DNA of 64,000 nucleotides from Paramyrothecium sp. XJ0827 (Eukaryota > Ascomycota > Sordariomycetes > Hypocreales > Stachybotryaceae): positions 2,418,001 to 2,482,000 of the forward strand of contig JAJFPB010000007.1 of assembly GCA_020881915.1 (NCBI GenBank). Direction: 5' to 3'. Positions 37,064 to 47,493 of this stretch are shown here, one piece after another. The stretch's first letter is position 1. Each line of letters begins with the position of its first letter. The notes under the pieces were generated by a model that had not been told where the DNA came from, made no database searches, and saw nothing but the letters and a program-made list of their open reading frames with translations. Position numbers and translations under genes: made by a program.

Positions 37064-38999
37064 GCGTCATTCTCATTTATTGTTGGCAGTCAAGAACAAA
37101 GGAACTCTTAAATTTTTAAATAATTTTTTGCATAAAAATCCCTGCTTGTTAATAGCTTAAATGGTGTTTTCTCACGGAAGTTATATAGTTGTGGATAGTA
37201 GGAGCGCCTGTTTGTCATGCTCCCTGTTGGTTGGTTTTGCATTGTGCAGTGTCGTTCTCTTCTCACGAGCCGCTTGCTCCGGTAGGCAAGTGGCCCCCTC
37301 ACAGGTAATTTGATCGCCAGGGATGCCGTCCCAAACCGCGGCTCGGCTTTGGTAAGGCTGATCCTCGGTTGACAACGGTGGGTGGCCTTAATCTAACGTG
37401 CTCGAAGCCACATGTACGAGGGGATTTCCGATGCTCCCCGCAAACACGTGAATAAGATTGACAATCAAATCGACCAGCGTGGTTTGTCACCGAAAGGATG
37501 TCACGCTTCTAGCCATGGCGGATGGGGCTGAGCCTGCCAAGACAGCACTTTATGACGAAGGCCAGGCCGTCGGTTGAGCTGGGACCTTGGCAAATGTATG
37601 AACAGAGTGTACGCGACTGCAGGAAGAGGCGTCAAGTGACCATGCTCCGTGGCAAAGGATAAAAGTCGTTGGGGAATGCTGCCTTGACTTTGGGCTCACT
37701 TGAGAAACAGTGAAGAAGAGGAGCTGGACGAGGCTTCTGGGATGTTGCTGTGGAGGCTGAGCTGGGCTTCCTTAGTGCCACAACGGCTGCCTGACCCCAA
37801 CAAGTCATCAGGTTCCCTCCGTACTGAAACTAAAAGACCCTAACTAAGGTGTCCCCTGGTTCGTTTCAATGGCAGAAGTAGGAGGGCTTGAGTGAGGCAT
37901 TTCAATTTGTTTTTCGCTGTGCCAGGCCTGCGAAGCTAGTGTGTCTGGTGTCTATGGAAGCTCGATCCGTGGGGTTGGGATACTTGACTGAAGGAGAGGG
38001 CCATCAATCCATTGGTGACCTAACCGTAGGTGGCAGGATCCAGGGGTGGCCAGGCCCCGGCTGAAAAGGAAATCCGGGGATGTCTACTGTAAGGTGTGGA
38101 TGGCATAGCTTCAGCCATGTCTGGAGGGGCTTGGCCTGGGACATGGGAGAAGTTGATGGTCTGGCTTGGCGGAGGCCGGTCGCGATAGACCATTGGATGA
38201 GGCCTCAGGTGACCACCGCCGCGTCTGCTTGACAAGGCGCTGGGAGAGCTCAGCAAAGCAGCAGCGCCAAGGAGAGGAAATATCCACACACAGCCTCCGA
38301 GCATGGGGAAAACGAGGGGAAGGTCGTTTGGTTGCCTCGGAGGGGGCTACCAGCGGGAGGAGGGGAGAGGTGCGGTGCGGTGCAGTAGATCAGGGGAATG
38401 GGAAAAGAGGTGGTGATGATAATGATGCTACTACTACGTGCATCACCGGCCTCTTACCGTCACCCGTGCAACCGTACAAACGAGCGGCAGGCAAGGTAGC
38501 GCGATGTACCAGCACATGCGCTCTTGGTAGGTTCTCTGTGCTTTTTCATCTCTCCAAAGGCAAATGGAAAAAGCATCCAAGCATCTCGAGCAACGTGTGC
38601 ACCTTATCGTGCTTCTCTGCCCTACAATAGTTGTCGTACAGGCCCTCCCTGGTCGACTCGATGCTTGGGGGCTGTCGGACGCGTCGGAGCTGGGGGGGAG
38701 ACGGGCAGGAAGAACAGGGGGAGGTGCAGGCAATTAAAATAAATAAAAACCATATGCGGGTTGGTTGGCTGCAGCAAACTTTACTACGTGGAACTTGGGT
38801 CGCATTGCATCGGGTGAAGGTTCAGTAGAGCAATCTCCCGGGCCAGGCCAGAGAGAAGAATAAGGGGAAGAGCCAAGCCTGAGTTAACGAGAACCCGCAT
38901 CCAGCGGGCAACTCTATCCAGAGATTGAATTGAAGCTGTGATGCTTTTGATGACCTACGAACATCCACTTTGCCTCATGTACAGGTATCTGTACCCGGC
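37064..38999. other. Gene-free stretch
   Basis: No supportable gene. The frame at 38166-38630 (plus) has no domain. An AT-rich patch sits at about 37105-37145. One CCTCGG hexamer at 38335-38340 was considered as a fatty-acid-response element but is isolated and 1.7 kb from the acyl-CoA synthetase. Confidence 0.5.
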
Positions 39000-39660
39000 G
39001 GTACCTACCAAGCTCTTAAGCACAAACTCGGGTAGCATTTGAAGCTCCAACGTCATTCTAAAACACCGGGTGCTGTGGTAGGCGGTGCCCGTGGCCGCCA
39101 ACGAGCAGCTTTCTGCAAGCGTCGAGCCTCGTATGGGACAAGAGCTTCACAACAACTTCGCAGATTTTGCTCTCTACTGCGGGCAGATGGCAAGGCAAGT
39201 AGGAAAACCACGATGCGACTGAAATGCCAAGTGGACGGATGCACTCCCCGGTCCCAAGGCCCTTGAACCTCCAAGGCACTAGCTGTCGACCAAGCGATGC
39301 TGATAGGCGGAGGTACCCAGTACGTACCCAGCAGAGCTGCCCTTTGGGTCACAGTGGCAACCCCCCGGTTTTTCTGGGTACGTGACGCAATTAAAATTCT
39401 TGGGTCGCGGTAAAGGTACCTTGGGCGCGGCCGAGCTAAGCTGCCGCGTTAGCACTGCTTGGGGAGCTTGCGCTTGTACCTGTAGGAAGGCGAGAGCAGG
39501 GGAGCCTAGCTGTCCTGGGCCCTAGCTGTGTGCCAGAGCGGGTCCGTGGCACTCTCGACCCCAGACAATTTACGCTCCAGGCCTGTAACTCGAGGTACCT
39601 GCACGAATTAGCGTGGAACCATAGGTCAACCAGACGAGCCAAGCTGCCTAGAGAGGTACC
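39000..39660. promoter_or_regulatory. Five GGTACC palindromes in 661 bases upstream of the acyl-CoA synthetase gene
   Basis: GGTACC occurs at 39000-39005, 39312-39317, 39415-39420, 39594-39599 and 39655-39660, several within a longer GGTACCTACC or AGGTACC context, plus near-matches such as GGTATC and CAGTACGTACCC. A hexamer is expected about once in 4 kb of random sequence. Whether this is a regulator site or just a frequent intergenic word in this genome cannot be decided here. Confidence 0.4.
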
Positions 39661-39759
39661 CACGGTACAGGCTTATGCAGCCCTCCATCATCCACGTCCT
39701 GCGTCCACCACAGCCTGAGCCTGGCCTGGCAATAAACACCTGCTGGTGCGCATCACCTC

Positions 39760-40010
39760 CGCCTCCACCCGCTCTTGCTCTCCTCTGCTCTGCTCTGTCT
39801 TTTCGCAACACTTTTCGCCTCGATCCGTCCTCGTTTCTCTTCCTCCTCTGGCTGTTCACGCGTCCGACGACAGCTTCATTACCCTCTGGTCGCTTCTCTC
39901 TTCCCTGCCGTTTCCTCAGCTCGGAGCTCCCGGCGCGGCTTGTACTTCTTTCCCTCCATTCTTTCACAGCTAGATTCCCCTCCCATTTCCATTCCCCCTC
40001 AGTCGCCGCC
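39760..40010 (+). promoter_or_regulatory. CT-rich leader of the acyl-CoA synthetase gene
   Basis: C/T-rich tracts (CTCTTGCTCTCCTCTGCTCT and similar) precede the start codon. This is typical of strongly expressed fungal genes and probably includes the transcription start. Long frames overlapping it on both strands are compositional artefacts of the pyrimidine bias. Confidence 0.5.
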
Positions 40011-42332
40011 ATGGTTGACCACAAGTCTGGCATTATGCCCCTTCACCAGGTGGAAAAGCCGCCTTTCACCGTTGAAGCTCCCGGCTACCAGAAGGTTCCC
40101 GGCGAAACCATTCCCAGGCGCCACCCCAAGGCCAAGGACGGCCTCATTGACTCGCCCGCCGAGGGCGTCCACACCGTCTACGACCTCATCCGCCGCAGCG
40201 CCAGGCTCTACCCCAATCACAACGCTGTCGGCTCCCGCAAGCTCATCAAGCTCCACAAGGAAACCAAGAAGGTCCAGAAGAACGTCGACGGCGAGATCCG
40301 CGAGGTCGACAAGGAGTGGCAGTTCTTCGAGCTGAGCCCCTACACTTACCTCACTTACAAGCAGTACGAGGACCGCATCCACCACCTCGGCAGCGGCCTG
40401 CGCAAGCTCGGCTTCACGCCTGAAAAGAAGCTTCACTTCTATGCTACCACGAGGTTCGTAGTTCACTCGCATCTCGATGACACCCTGAAAAAACACAAAG
40501 AACCACCTGCTGACCCATGCTGTTTCTGCTCCCCTTAGTGTTAGCTGGATTTCCCTGTCCCATGCCTGCGCCAGCCAGTCCATTCCCATCGTGACCGCCT
40601 ACGACACCCTCGGTGAGAGCGGCGTCGAGCACTCTCTTGCGCAAACCAAGTGCGAAGCCATCTTCATTGATCCTCACCTGCTCAAGACCGCTGCCAACCC
40701 CATCAGAAGGGTCGGCATCAAGCATGTTATCGTCAACGAGCAATGCGTGTTTGCCACCGGCGGCGAGATCGAAGACTTCAAGCAGAAGAACCCAGATGTT
40801 AACGTCATTACCTACGACGACCTGGTCAAGCTTGGCCAAGAGAACCCCGTCGAGCCCGTTCCTGCCCAGCCCAAGGATCTCTACTGCATCATGTACACTT
40901 CGGGTTCTACCGGCCTTCCCAAGGGCGCTTGCATTTCCCACGAAGCCATCGTTGCGGGAGGTATGTTTCGCTTTCCAGACCTGACACCTGTGTCATCAGC
41001 TCGGCGCCTAGCTGCGTGAGAAAGGGCATGCGGCTAATCATGATGTGTGCATAGTTACCGGTCTCTGGATGTGCGTTGCCGATACTGTGAGCGACAAGGA
41101 GGCTATCCTTGCTTACCTTCCCTTGGCGCACATCTTTGAGATGGCCCTCGAGAACCTCGTCCTCTTCATTGGCGGCACCCTCGGCTATGGCAACCCGCGA
41201 ACGCTCGCCGATTCCTCCGTCAAGAACTGCGCTGGTGACATGCGAGAATTCAAGCCAACGGTCATGGTCGGTGTTCCTCAGATCTGGGAGACGATCAGAA
41301 AGGGCGTCATGGCCAAGCTCGGTGGCTCCAGCCCGGTTCTCCGGAACCTCTTCTGGGGAGCTTTCAGCTACAAAACTTGGATGACGAAGAACAAGCTTCC
41401 TGGTGCTTCCCTGTTCGATGGAATTGTCTTCAGCAAGGTGCGGGAGCTGACTGGCGGTCGCTTGCGCTTCACCATGAACGGTGCTAGCGGCATCTCCGCG
41501 GGAACCAAGCAATTCGTTTCCATTGTGCTCGCCCCCATGCTGGCTGGTTACGGTCTGACCGAGACCTGTGCCTGCGCTTCCTTGGGCAACCCCCTACAGT
41601 ACAGTTCCAGCTCCATCGGCCCGGTCGGTGCGTCTGTCGAGATCAAGCTGGTCGCTCTTCCCGAGCTCGGTTACCTCACCGACGACGTCCCGCGCGCACA
41701 GGGCGAGATCTACATTCGTGGTACCCCGGTCATGACGAAGTACTGGGAGAACCCCGAGGAGACGGAGAAGGCCCTCACGCCTGATGGATGGTTCAAGACT
41801 GGCGACATTGGCGAGTTCGACGACAACGGCCACCTGCGGGTTATCGACCGAGTCAAGAACCTCGTTAAGATGCAGGGTGGTGAGTACATCGCCCTGGAGA
41901 AGGTAGAGGCAGTCTACCGAGGCGCCCAGAGCGTAACGAACCTCATGGTCCATGCCGATCCTGAGCGCTCGCGCCCCATTGCGGTCATCATGGCCAACGA
42001 GAAGTTCCTTCAAGAAAAGGCGCAGGAACTGGGAGTGGACGAGCACAGCATACACTCTGATCGCAAGATCCGTGACTTTGTTCTCAAGGATCTTCAGGGT
42101 GCTGCCAAGCGTGCCAACCTCAGCTCAATCGAGACTGTCGCCGGCGTTGTTGTCACTGACCAGGAGTGGACACCCGACTCCGTAAGTTTGGACCGATCAA
42201 GCCTCCAATCACTCACTGGGAATGCTAACGTTGTCACAGGGCCTCGTCACCGCCACACAGAAGCTGAACCGAAAGGTTATCCGCGAGACTTTCAAGAAGG
42301 AGATCGACGAGTGCCTGGAGAACACCACCTAA
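40011..42332 (+). CDS. faa1: Long-chain fatty-acid CoA ligase (long-chain acyl-CoA synthetase), Faa1/Faa4 type
   Basis: Activates long-chain fatty acids: fatty acid + ATP + CoA gives acyl-CoA + AMP + PPi, for lipid synthesis, beta-oxidation and protein acylation. Four exons join in phase: 40011-40453, 40539-40960, 41055-42181 and 42240-42332 (introns of 85, 94 and 58 bases; the last has a GCTAACG branch point). This gives 694 residues, the usual Faa1 length. The ATP/AMP-binding signature YTSGSTGLPKGA is near residues 267-278; the fatty-acyl-CoA-synthetase signature runs from DGWFKTGDIGEFDDNGHL through VKNLVKMQGGEYIALEKVE near residues 533-575. The junctions restore ATTSVSWISLSHA and VAGVTGLWM. 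There is no signal peptide. The start is ATG in CCGCCATGGTT, a good fungal context. It faces the deubiquitinase gene tail to tail. Confidence 0.95.
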
Positions 42333-43442
42333 GAAACCACCATAATACGTGCTTGGCATTGCAATCCAGCGTCCGATATTTTGCGTAATGACTGGAGTGG
42401 GGGAAAATCGGGGAAGGAGATACGAGATGATACCGCCGCCGCGTTCTTTTTTTTATACCTGTGCAATTAGCTTTGATATTTGTATGTATTGCGTACACTG
42501 TCTCGTCGTCCAATCCTGAAAAGGTGTTTGGCTCGAGGAGAGATACAAACATGTAGTGATAGTCACACATTGCCCTCTTCGGATCGTAAAAGCTGTTGAG
42601 CCTAGAGTTCTGTCGTGTCGTGTTTGCAAGAGGAAGATGAGGAGGAATCTAGGACAGTGACCCTGGGTTGGTAAGATGCTGTCAGACGTGTCAGCCAACA
42701 CCACAGTAACCCAGCTGTCAGCAATCGCAGACCCTCGACAATTACTCAGCAGACGGTTCGTACTAAGGCGATTTTTCGTCCTCATACCCGTCGTCCGTGA
42801 CAAGGGAAGGTGTGGGTCTCAATATATGCGGTTACTGTCTGCTCGCTTGATCGTGCCCATTCGATCCCATCATACGAGAAACTCAACAACATCCACTACA
42901 AGGTTCAAACGTCATCTTCTCATGGTTCTCATATTCAGGTTTATGGACAGTTGCGAAGAAAGGAGGAGAGGCGCGGTCTGTGAATTAAGTACACATAGCA
43001 GATCAGGAAACCGGTGGCCCCTTCTTGTCAGGCAATGTTCACTGTCCAACCGGTGAAAACATGCTTCGCAATGCTAAACCCGCTCCTTTCCACGAATAGC
43101 TCTCAAGTGTTCCCGGTGCAACCCGTTCCGCTCGACTCCATGCGATGCCAGACAATGAAAGATGTAGAAGAAATGAAAGGCGCAGATGTGATCCGGGGGA
43201 GGTGGGAGGCCAAACTACATGATGAAGGGACAAAACCCCTGAATGCATTCTGAAACACGCTTGCCACGCTATTTCGTCGAAAGTCTGAAAGAAAAGGGAA
43301 AAATAAGGAGAAGAAAAGGACCATGAGGGTTTATCCAAAAACAGTAAGGATGTTATTTTGGTCGCCTTTGTTCTGAAGAAAGCCGAAGGGCAAAGTCCAC
43401 AACAAAGACCTGCCATAAAATAGGTACTTCTCACTCTCCCCG
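42333..43442. other. Convergent 3' intergenic region
   Basis: This region lies between two convergent genes and must hold both 3' ends. No supportable gene is seen; frames are under 130 codons and lack domains. Confidence 0.7.
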
Positions 43443-46400
43443 TCACTTTCGACGGAAGAAGAGCAAGAAAGGTGTGTTGCGGTCGTCCAGGTTATCCAAA
43501 GCGGCGTTGATGTTACGCACCTTTGTTACGGCGGTGTCGTTGCATTTGAGCCAGGACGGGGCACCGTGGGAGTTTGAGTCCCGCACAAACGTGTAGTAGT
43601 GCCCGCTCGTCATCTCCAGCCCCTGGTGAACAACCACGGCGTAGCATTCGTAATGCAGAGAGCTGGTGTTGGGCTGCTGTCCGGTGCCGTCGCCTGCCCG
43701 GAAGTACCATGGAGCGAAGTCAAAGTCGTTCAGGTCCCAGGTCACCCTGCAGCTCGTTTTGCCTCGGTGGCCTGCCCGGCTGAGCACCACGCACAGCAAG
43801 CGAGGCATGCGGGCAAAGCAGAAGTGGCGCAAGGCGCGGGTGCGACCGTTGCAGTTGTCGCATTGGAAATCTTCGACCACCTCCTGGGCAGAGTAGCGGT
43901 TCAGAGATGCCGCGAGCGTTGTGGCCATCTCGTTGTGGCTTAGGTATAGGATGACGGTGTCGAGGGCGGCAAATCTGTAAGTCTTCGTCTGGCATCTTTG
44001 GCAACAGACTGTTGAAAGCTCGAGGCCACGCCAGTACCGGTCAATAATTGAAGAGCTTGAGGTAAGGTGACTGCGCCAATATTCTTCCGCTGCTTGGGCC
44101 AGGGTCAGTGTTGTTGTATCGGGTTGCGATGGCTTGTCCTCAATGTTTCGTCGGGTGTTCGTCTCTTCGTCGAGATTGGCCAGCAGAAACAGTAGAAATT
44201 CCGAAGCATCTTGTTGATCTGGACCACCAAATAACGGAGTACCCCCGTTTTGTTTGCGGATATGTCGACTAAAGTCCTGTAACATATTTAGCCACTTGCA
44301 TCAACGAATTGGTCTACTGAACTTACCATCAATGTTTGCGCCTTCATGGAGTGGAACTTTCCTGTACTCATCCAGTGAAACAGATTGGACATAATTTTCA
44401 TCATGAGTTGCGGATTGTCGATCTTCTCGGTCTTCGTTCGAGGCACCTTGTGGTTTTCTTGCCATGAAGAATCAGCGAGCTCCCTGCCAAAACCAGGCGA
44501 TACCAGGAGGGCTTGGAGGAGACTATTCGCGTAGCACCAATTTCCAGGGTTATCTAGACCCGTATATACACGTGGAAGCTCGCCGGGAGCTTGTTCTGTG
44601 GGCTTGGAACGGGCTGGCATTCTCTGCGATTGCGCCACGCCCGTTTCATCGTACGCATCAGCATCAATGCTCGCTTGCGACACGCCGCTGTAACTTGGCC
44701 GTGGCACAGCTGGGGGAGGACGTGAGGGTGGTGTTGGCAACTCGCTGCGGAGATCATCTGCGTGAGACGATCCATAGCGAGGAGTCCGATTCACGTTTGA
44801 CGGGCCAGTCATGGACTCTTGTTCCATGATGACCGGAGGGTATCTCCGAAGAAAATCTTCCTTGGAACGAACGTACCCTGGCGTGGACGCCGTATCGATA
44901 CTGTCTTGCTTCACAATTTCCTGCCATTTTTTCGCTTCCTCGCTGTCTAGTTTGACAGTATAACTGGACTTTCGACGTTGACGAAGATCCTTGGAAGTAT
45001 AACCGGGGAGGGACGTCATTTTCTCAGTTGGGTGCGTGGATTGAACTGAAGATGGGCCCATGAGGTCGGTCCACGCCCTGATACCGCCTCTTAATAGCTT
45101 GGGGGTGTTCTTGAGCTTGGACACATCATAGTCAAAATCGGTCAAAGCCCTTTGTAGCCGAACCAGAGCCAATTCAGCCTCATTGTTGGGAAAACTCGGA
45201 ACCTTTTCCGAATCCTCGTCATGAAAGACGACAATGTCAAACTTGCTGCGTTCCTCAAAAGCCGTTTGTTCCTTGCTAGACGAAAGACAAAGACTTTCAC
45301 CTATTTGCGACGCAGAAAGATCCCCACGGTCGAGAACGGTGGGCTCAACGCAAATCGTGTTCTGAGTCCAAATGTGCCCCGCCTCAAAGTCCTCACGAGA
45401 CCGCACGTCTATCACCAGGAGTGAGGCTTTTGACTTGATAAGCTCATAAAGTTCTTCAGCAGTAATGCTCGCTGCTTCGGCAATCCCCTGAGGAATTTTA
45501 GGCGAGGGAACGTTATCTGGCTTCTCACCCACCGCTTCCATCGGGGAGAAGTAATCACTTTTTTGTTGATGGGACATCGTTGCCATGCTACTCAATGACG
45601 CCGAGGACCCAGTACGACTGTAGGAGCCCCGCGGCGTGCTCGGCGGTTGTCGCGTTGATTCTCCCGATATACTTCCTCTGGCAGGGCTATAAATGGCATC
45701 CGGCATCTTTGGAAGTGTCGGCACAGATCCATGCAAGTCGCTGCTTTGCCTGTGAGGGGGAGGAGGCGGCATTTCCCTTGGTCCTTTGGGTCCCACGGAT
45801 GGGGCATTGATCGTGTCAGGAGGGACAATAGTATGCGTCTTAATACGAGGATCTTGTCCTGGGACTGATTGAGGTCCTCTCAAGGTCGTGAAACGGGAGA
45901 ATAGCGAATCTTGCGCGGCGTTTCCTGTCGAAGCATTCCGACTATGTCCGACCTTAAGGGCGTTGCCCTGCATTGTATGCGGCTTTGGCTGCACAGCAGG
46001 CTTCTTCCTAGTACCGTCCTGTGCAGAAGCAGAGCCTTGTTGAACGTGTGCCACGGCATTATTGGGTATTGCAATGCTTCGGTTCGAATTGGGACGCTGT
46101 ACGGTAGGCCGCACACCGGATCTCTTGTTGTCCGCTATGATGTCTTGCTTGATCTTCATATATGCATCGTTTTGCTGCGTGATTCGTTTCAAGAGAGCCG
46201 CATGCGTCTTGCCGAGCTCTCCAGGCGCGCTTTTGATGGTCGGATAGTCTTTGTGCGCTCTGACGAACTGAACAGCAATGATTGAAGCTCTGATATACTC
46301 TTTAAGGGCTTGTGCAGGCCGGTTGAAGTCGTGAAGCATTTCGGCTTGTCGCAGCGACGCCCCAGCCATTTCTAACAGGCGCTTGATCGAGGTATTCGAG

Positions 46401-46585
46401 TCCACATCGTCCGGAACAGCCAGAAGGTCGTCTATATGGGGTAGGGAGGGCGTCCCAGGCCCAGAACCTCCTCCGTTGCGCCCATCTGAACCCAAAGGTA
46501 GGCCATATCGGTGGTTCGCGGCCATGGAGTGGTTCCGCTGGTGTGCAGCTAAGGTCACACTCCCAGTTGTGCCCGTGGAACTCAT
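43443..46585 (-). CDS. doa4: Ubiquitin carboxyl-terminal hydrolase with rhodanese domain (Doa4/Ubp4 type)
   Basis: A USP-family deubiquitinase. Exons 46585-44327 and 44276-43443 flank a 50-base intron with donor GTAAGT and acceptor ACAG, joining ...QTLM to DFSRH in phase, for 1030 residues. Order: a helical MIT/USP8-dimerisation-like region about 55-155, a long disordered Ser/Pro-rich linker, a rhodanese fold about 374-512, and the USP catalytic core about 675-1030. The Cys box is GLDNPGNWCYANSLLQAL with Cys684; the His box contains SGHYYTF with His979; Asn999/Asp1000 follow. Two Cys pairs (CQRC, CDNC) form the usual zinc ribbon. The rhodanese loop reads FHDED where an active rhodanese has Cys, so that domain is probably structural. 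Yeast Doa4 strips ubiquitin from cargo at late endosomes. Its head-to-head neighbour is vps27, which fits that role. Confidence 0.9.
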
Positions 46586-47493
46586 CAGAAATATCGCCTT
46601 CGAGGAAGTGAGGAGCGCCGACCCATATCGGTTCCCCGGTCACTCTCTGCACGGTCCAGAAGTGGTACAGACGGGCCAGATGACGAAAGCTGAGACTCAG
46701 GACTCGATAGCTCGGTCAGCGAGCATATCAAAACCTGCGCGGCGACGGGCAGTAATCTCGTTATATTATGGTCGGGGGGAATTCTGCATGTGCAGCAGGT
46801 CATCCATCAGCAAGAAGGGCTCGACGAAAGACGGGGGAACGGTGGTTGAACGGGACGGGTTGAAACAATTGAAAGACATACAACGAGACACAAAGCCGCC
46901 GGTGCTGGCATCATCCTCGAGACGCGCATGTGGTCAGTGGGGGTGCGGAAGGGTACGTCTTCTCCCAGCAAAATTATGACGTAGAACAAGTACCTCAACT
47001 AAGGCAAGTCGGTTGCCCCAATGATATGATTCCACAGCACTCCCCATACGGTACTAGTAGTTCGGCACGGGGCAAACGTGCTGTGGCCAACACCTTCTGT
47101 TGTTGTCCAGTAGCGGCTGGAGGGGTCGCCGTCCCACAAATGCTCTAACAGGCTCCCTAGCCGGACGCCGCGATAACAGATAGTGGATACCTTACCTTGG
47201 GCATTGAAGTCCCATTCTTAGCGCGGAGAGCTGGACTGACGCAAGGTGTGGCCCAGGCACTGCACCTTACCTGTACCTTACCTCATCGAACAGGGAACTC
47301 CAACTTGAATGCCTGGGGCCAGCCACGACAGCATACGAAGGCAGACACGTTCAACCCATCCGCAACCGCGCCACCACCTCGCGACGCTTGCGTCAGCAGC
47401 TCTAGGCTTCTTATTCCTGACTCTTTGATGAGCGTTGGATAAGCTTCGACTTTTGTAATCTGCTGGGCCTCGCACATCGAAAGACCAGCAAAG
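46586..47493. promoter_or_regulatory. Shared divergent promoter between doa4-like and vps27
   Basis: These 908 bases separate two start codons pointing away from each other, so both promoters lie here. On the plus strand the pentamer TACCT occurs six times in the same orientation: 46991-46995, 47188-47192, 47193-47197, 47268-47272, 47274-47278 and 47279-47283. The last three form TACCTGTACCTTACCT. No TATA box is obvious. No separate gene is supported inside. Confidence 0.55.

Noticed and set aside
37363..38340. CCTCGG hexamers (37363 and 38335) as FarA-type fatty-acid response sites for the acyl-CoA synthetase
   Set aside because: Only two, 1.7-2.6 kb from the start codon, none within the proximal kilobase; not above chance.
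39999..40589. Long frames on the minus strand opposite the acyl-CoA synthetase first exon, and similar ones opposite glycerol kinase and mpg1
   Set aside because: Shadows of real exons caused by their strong codon bias; they have no domains of their own.
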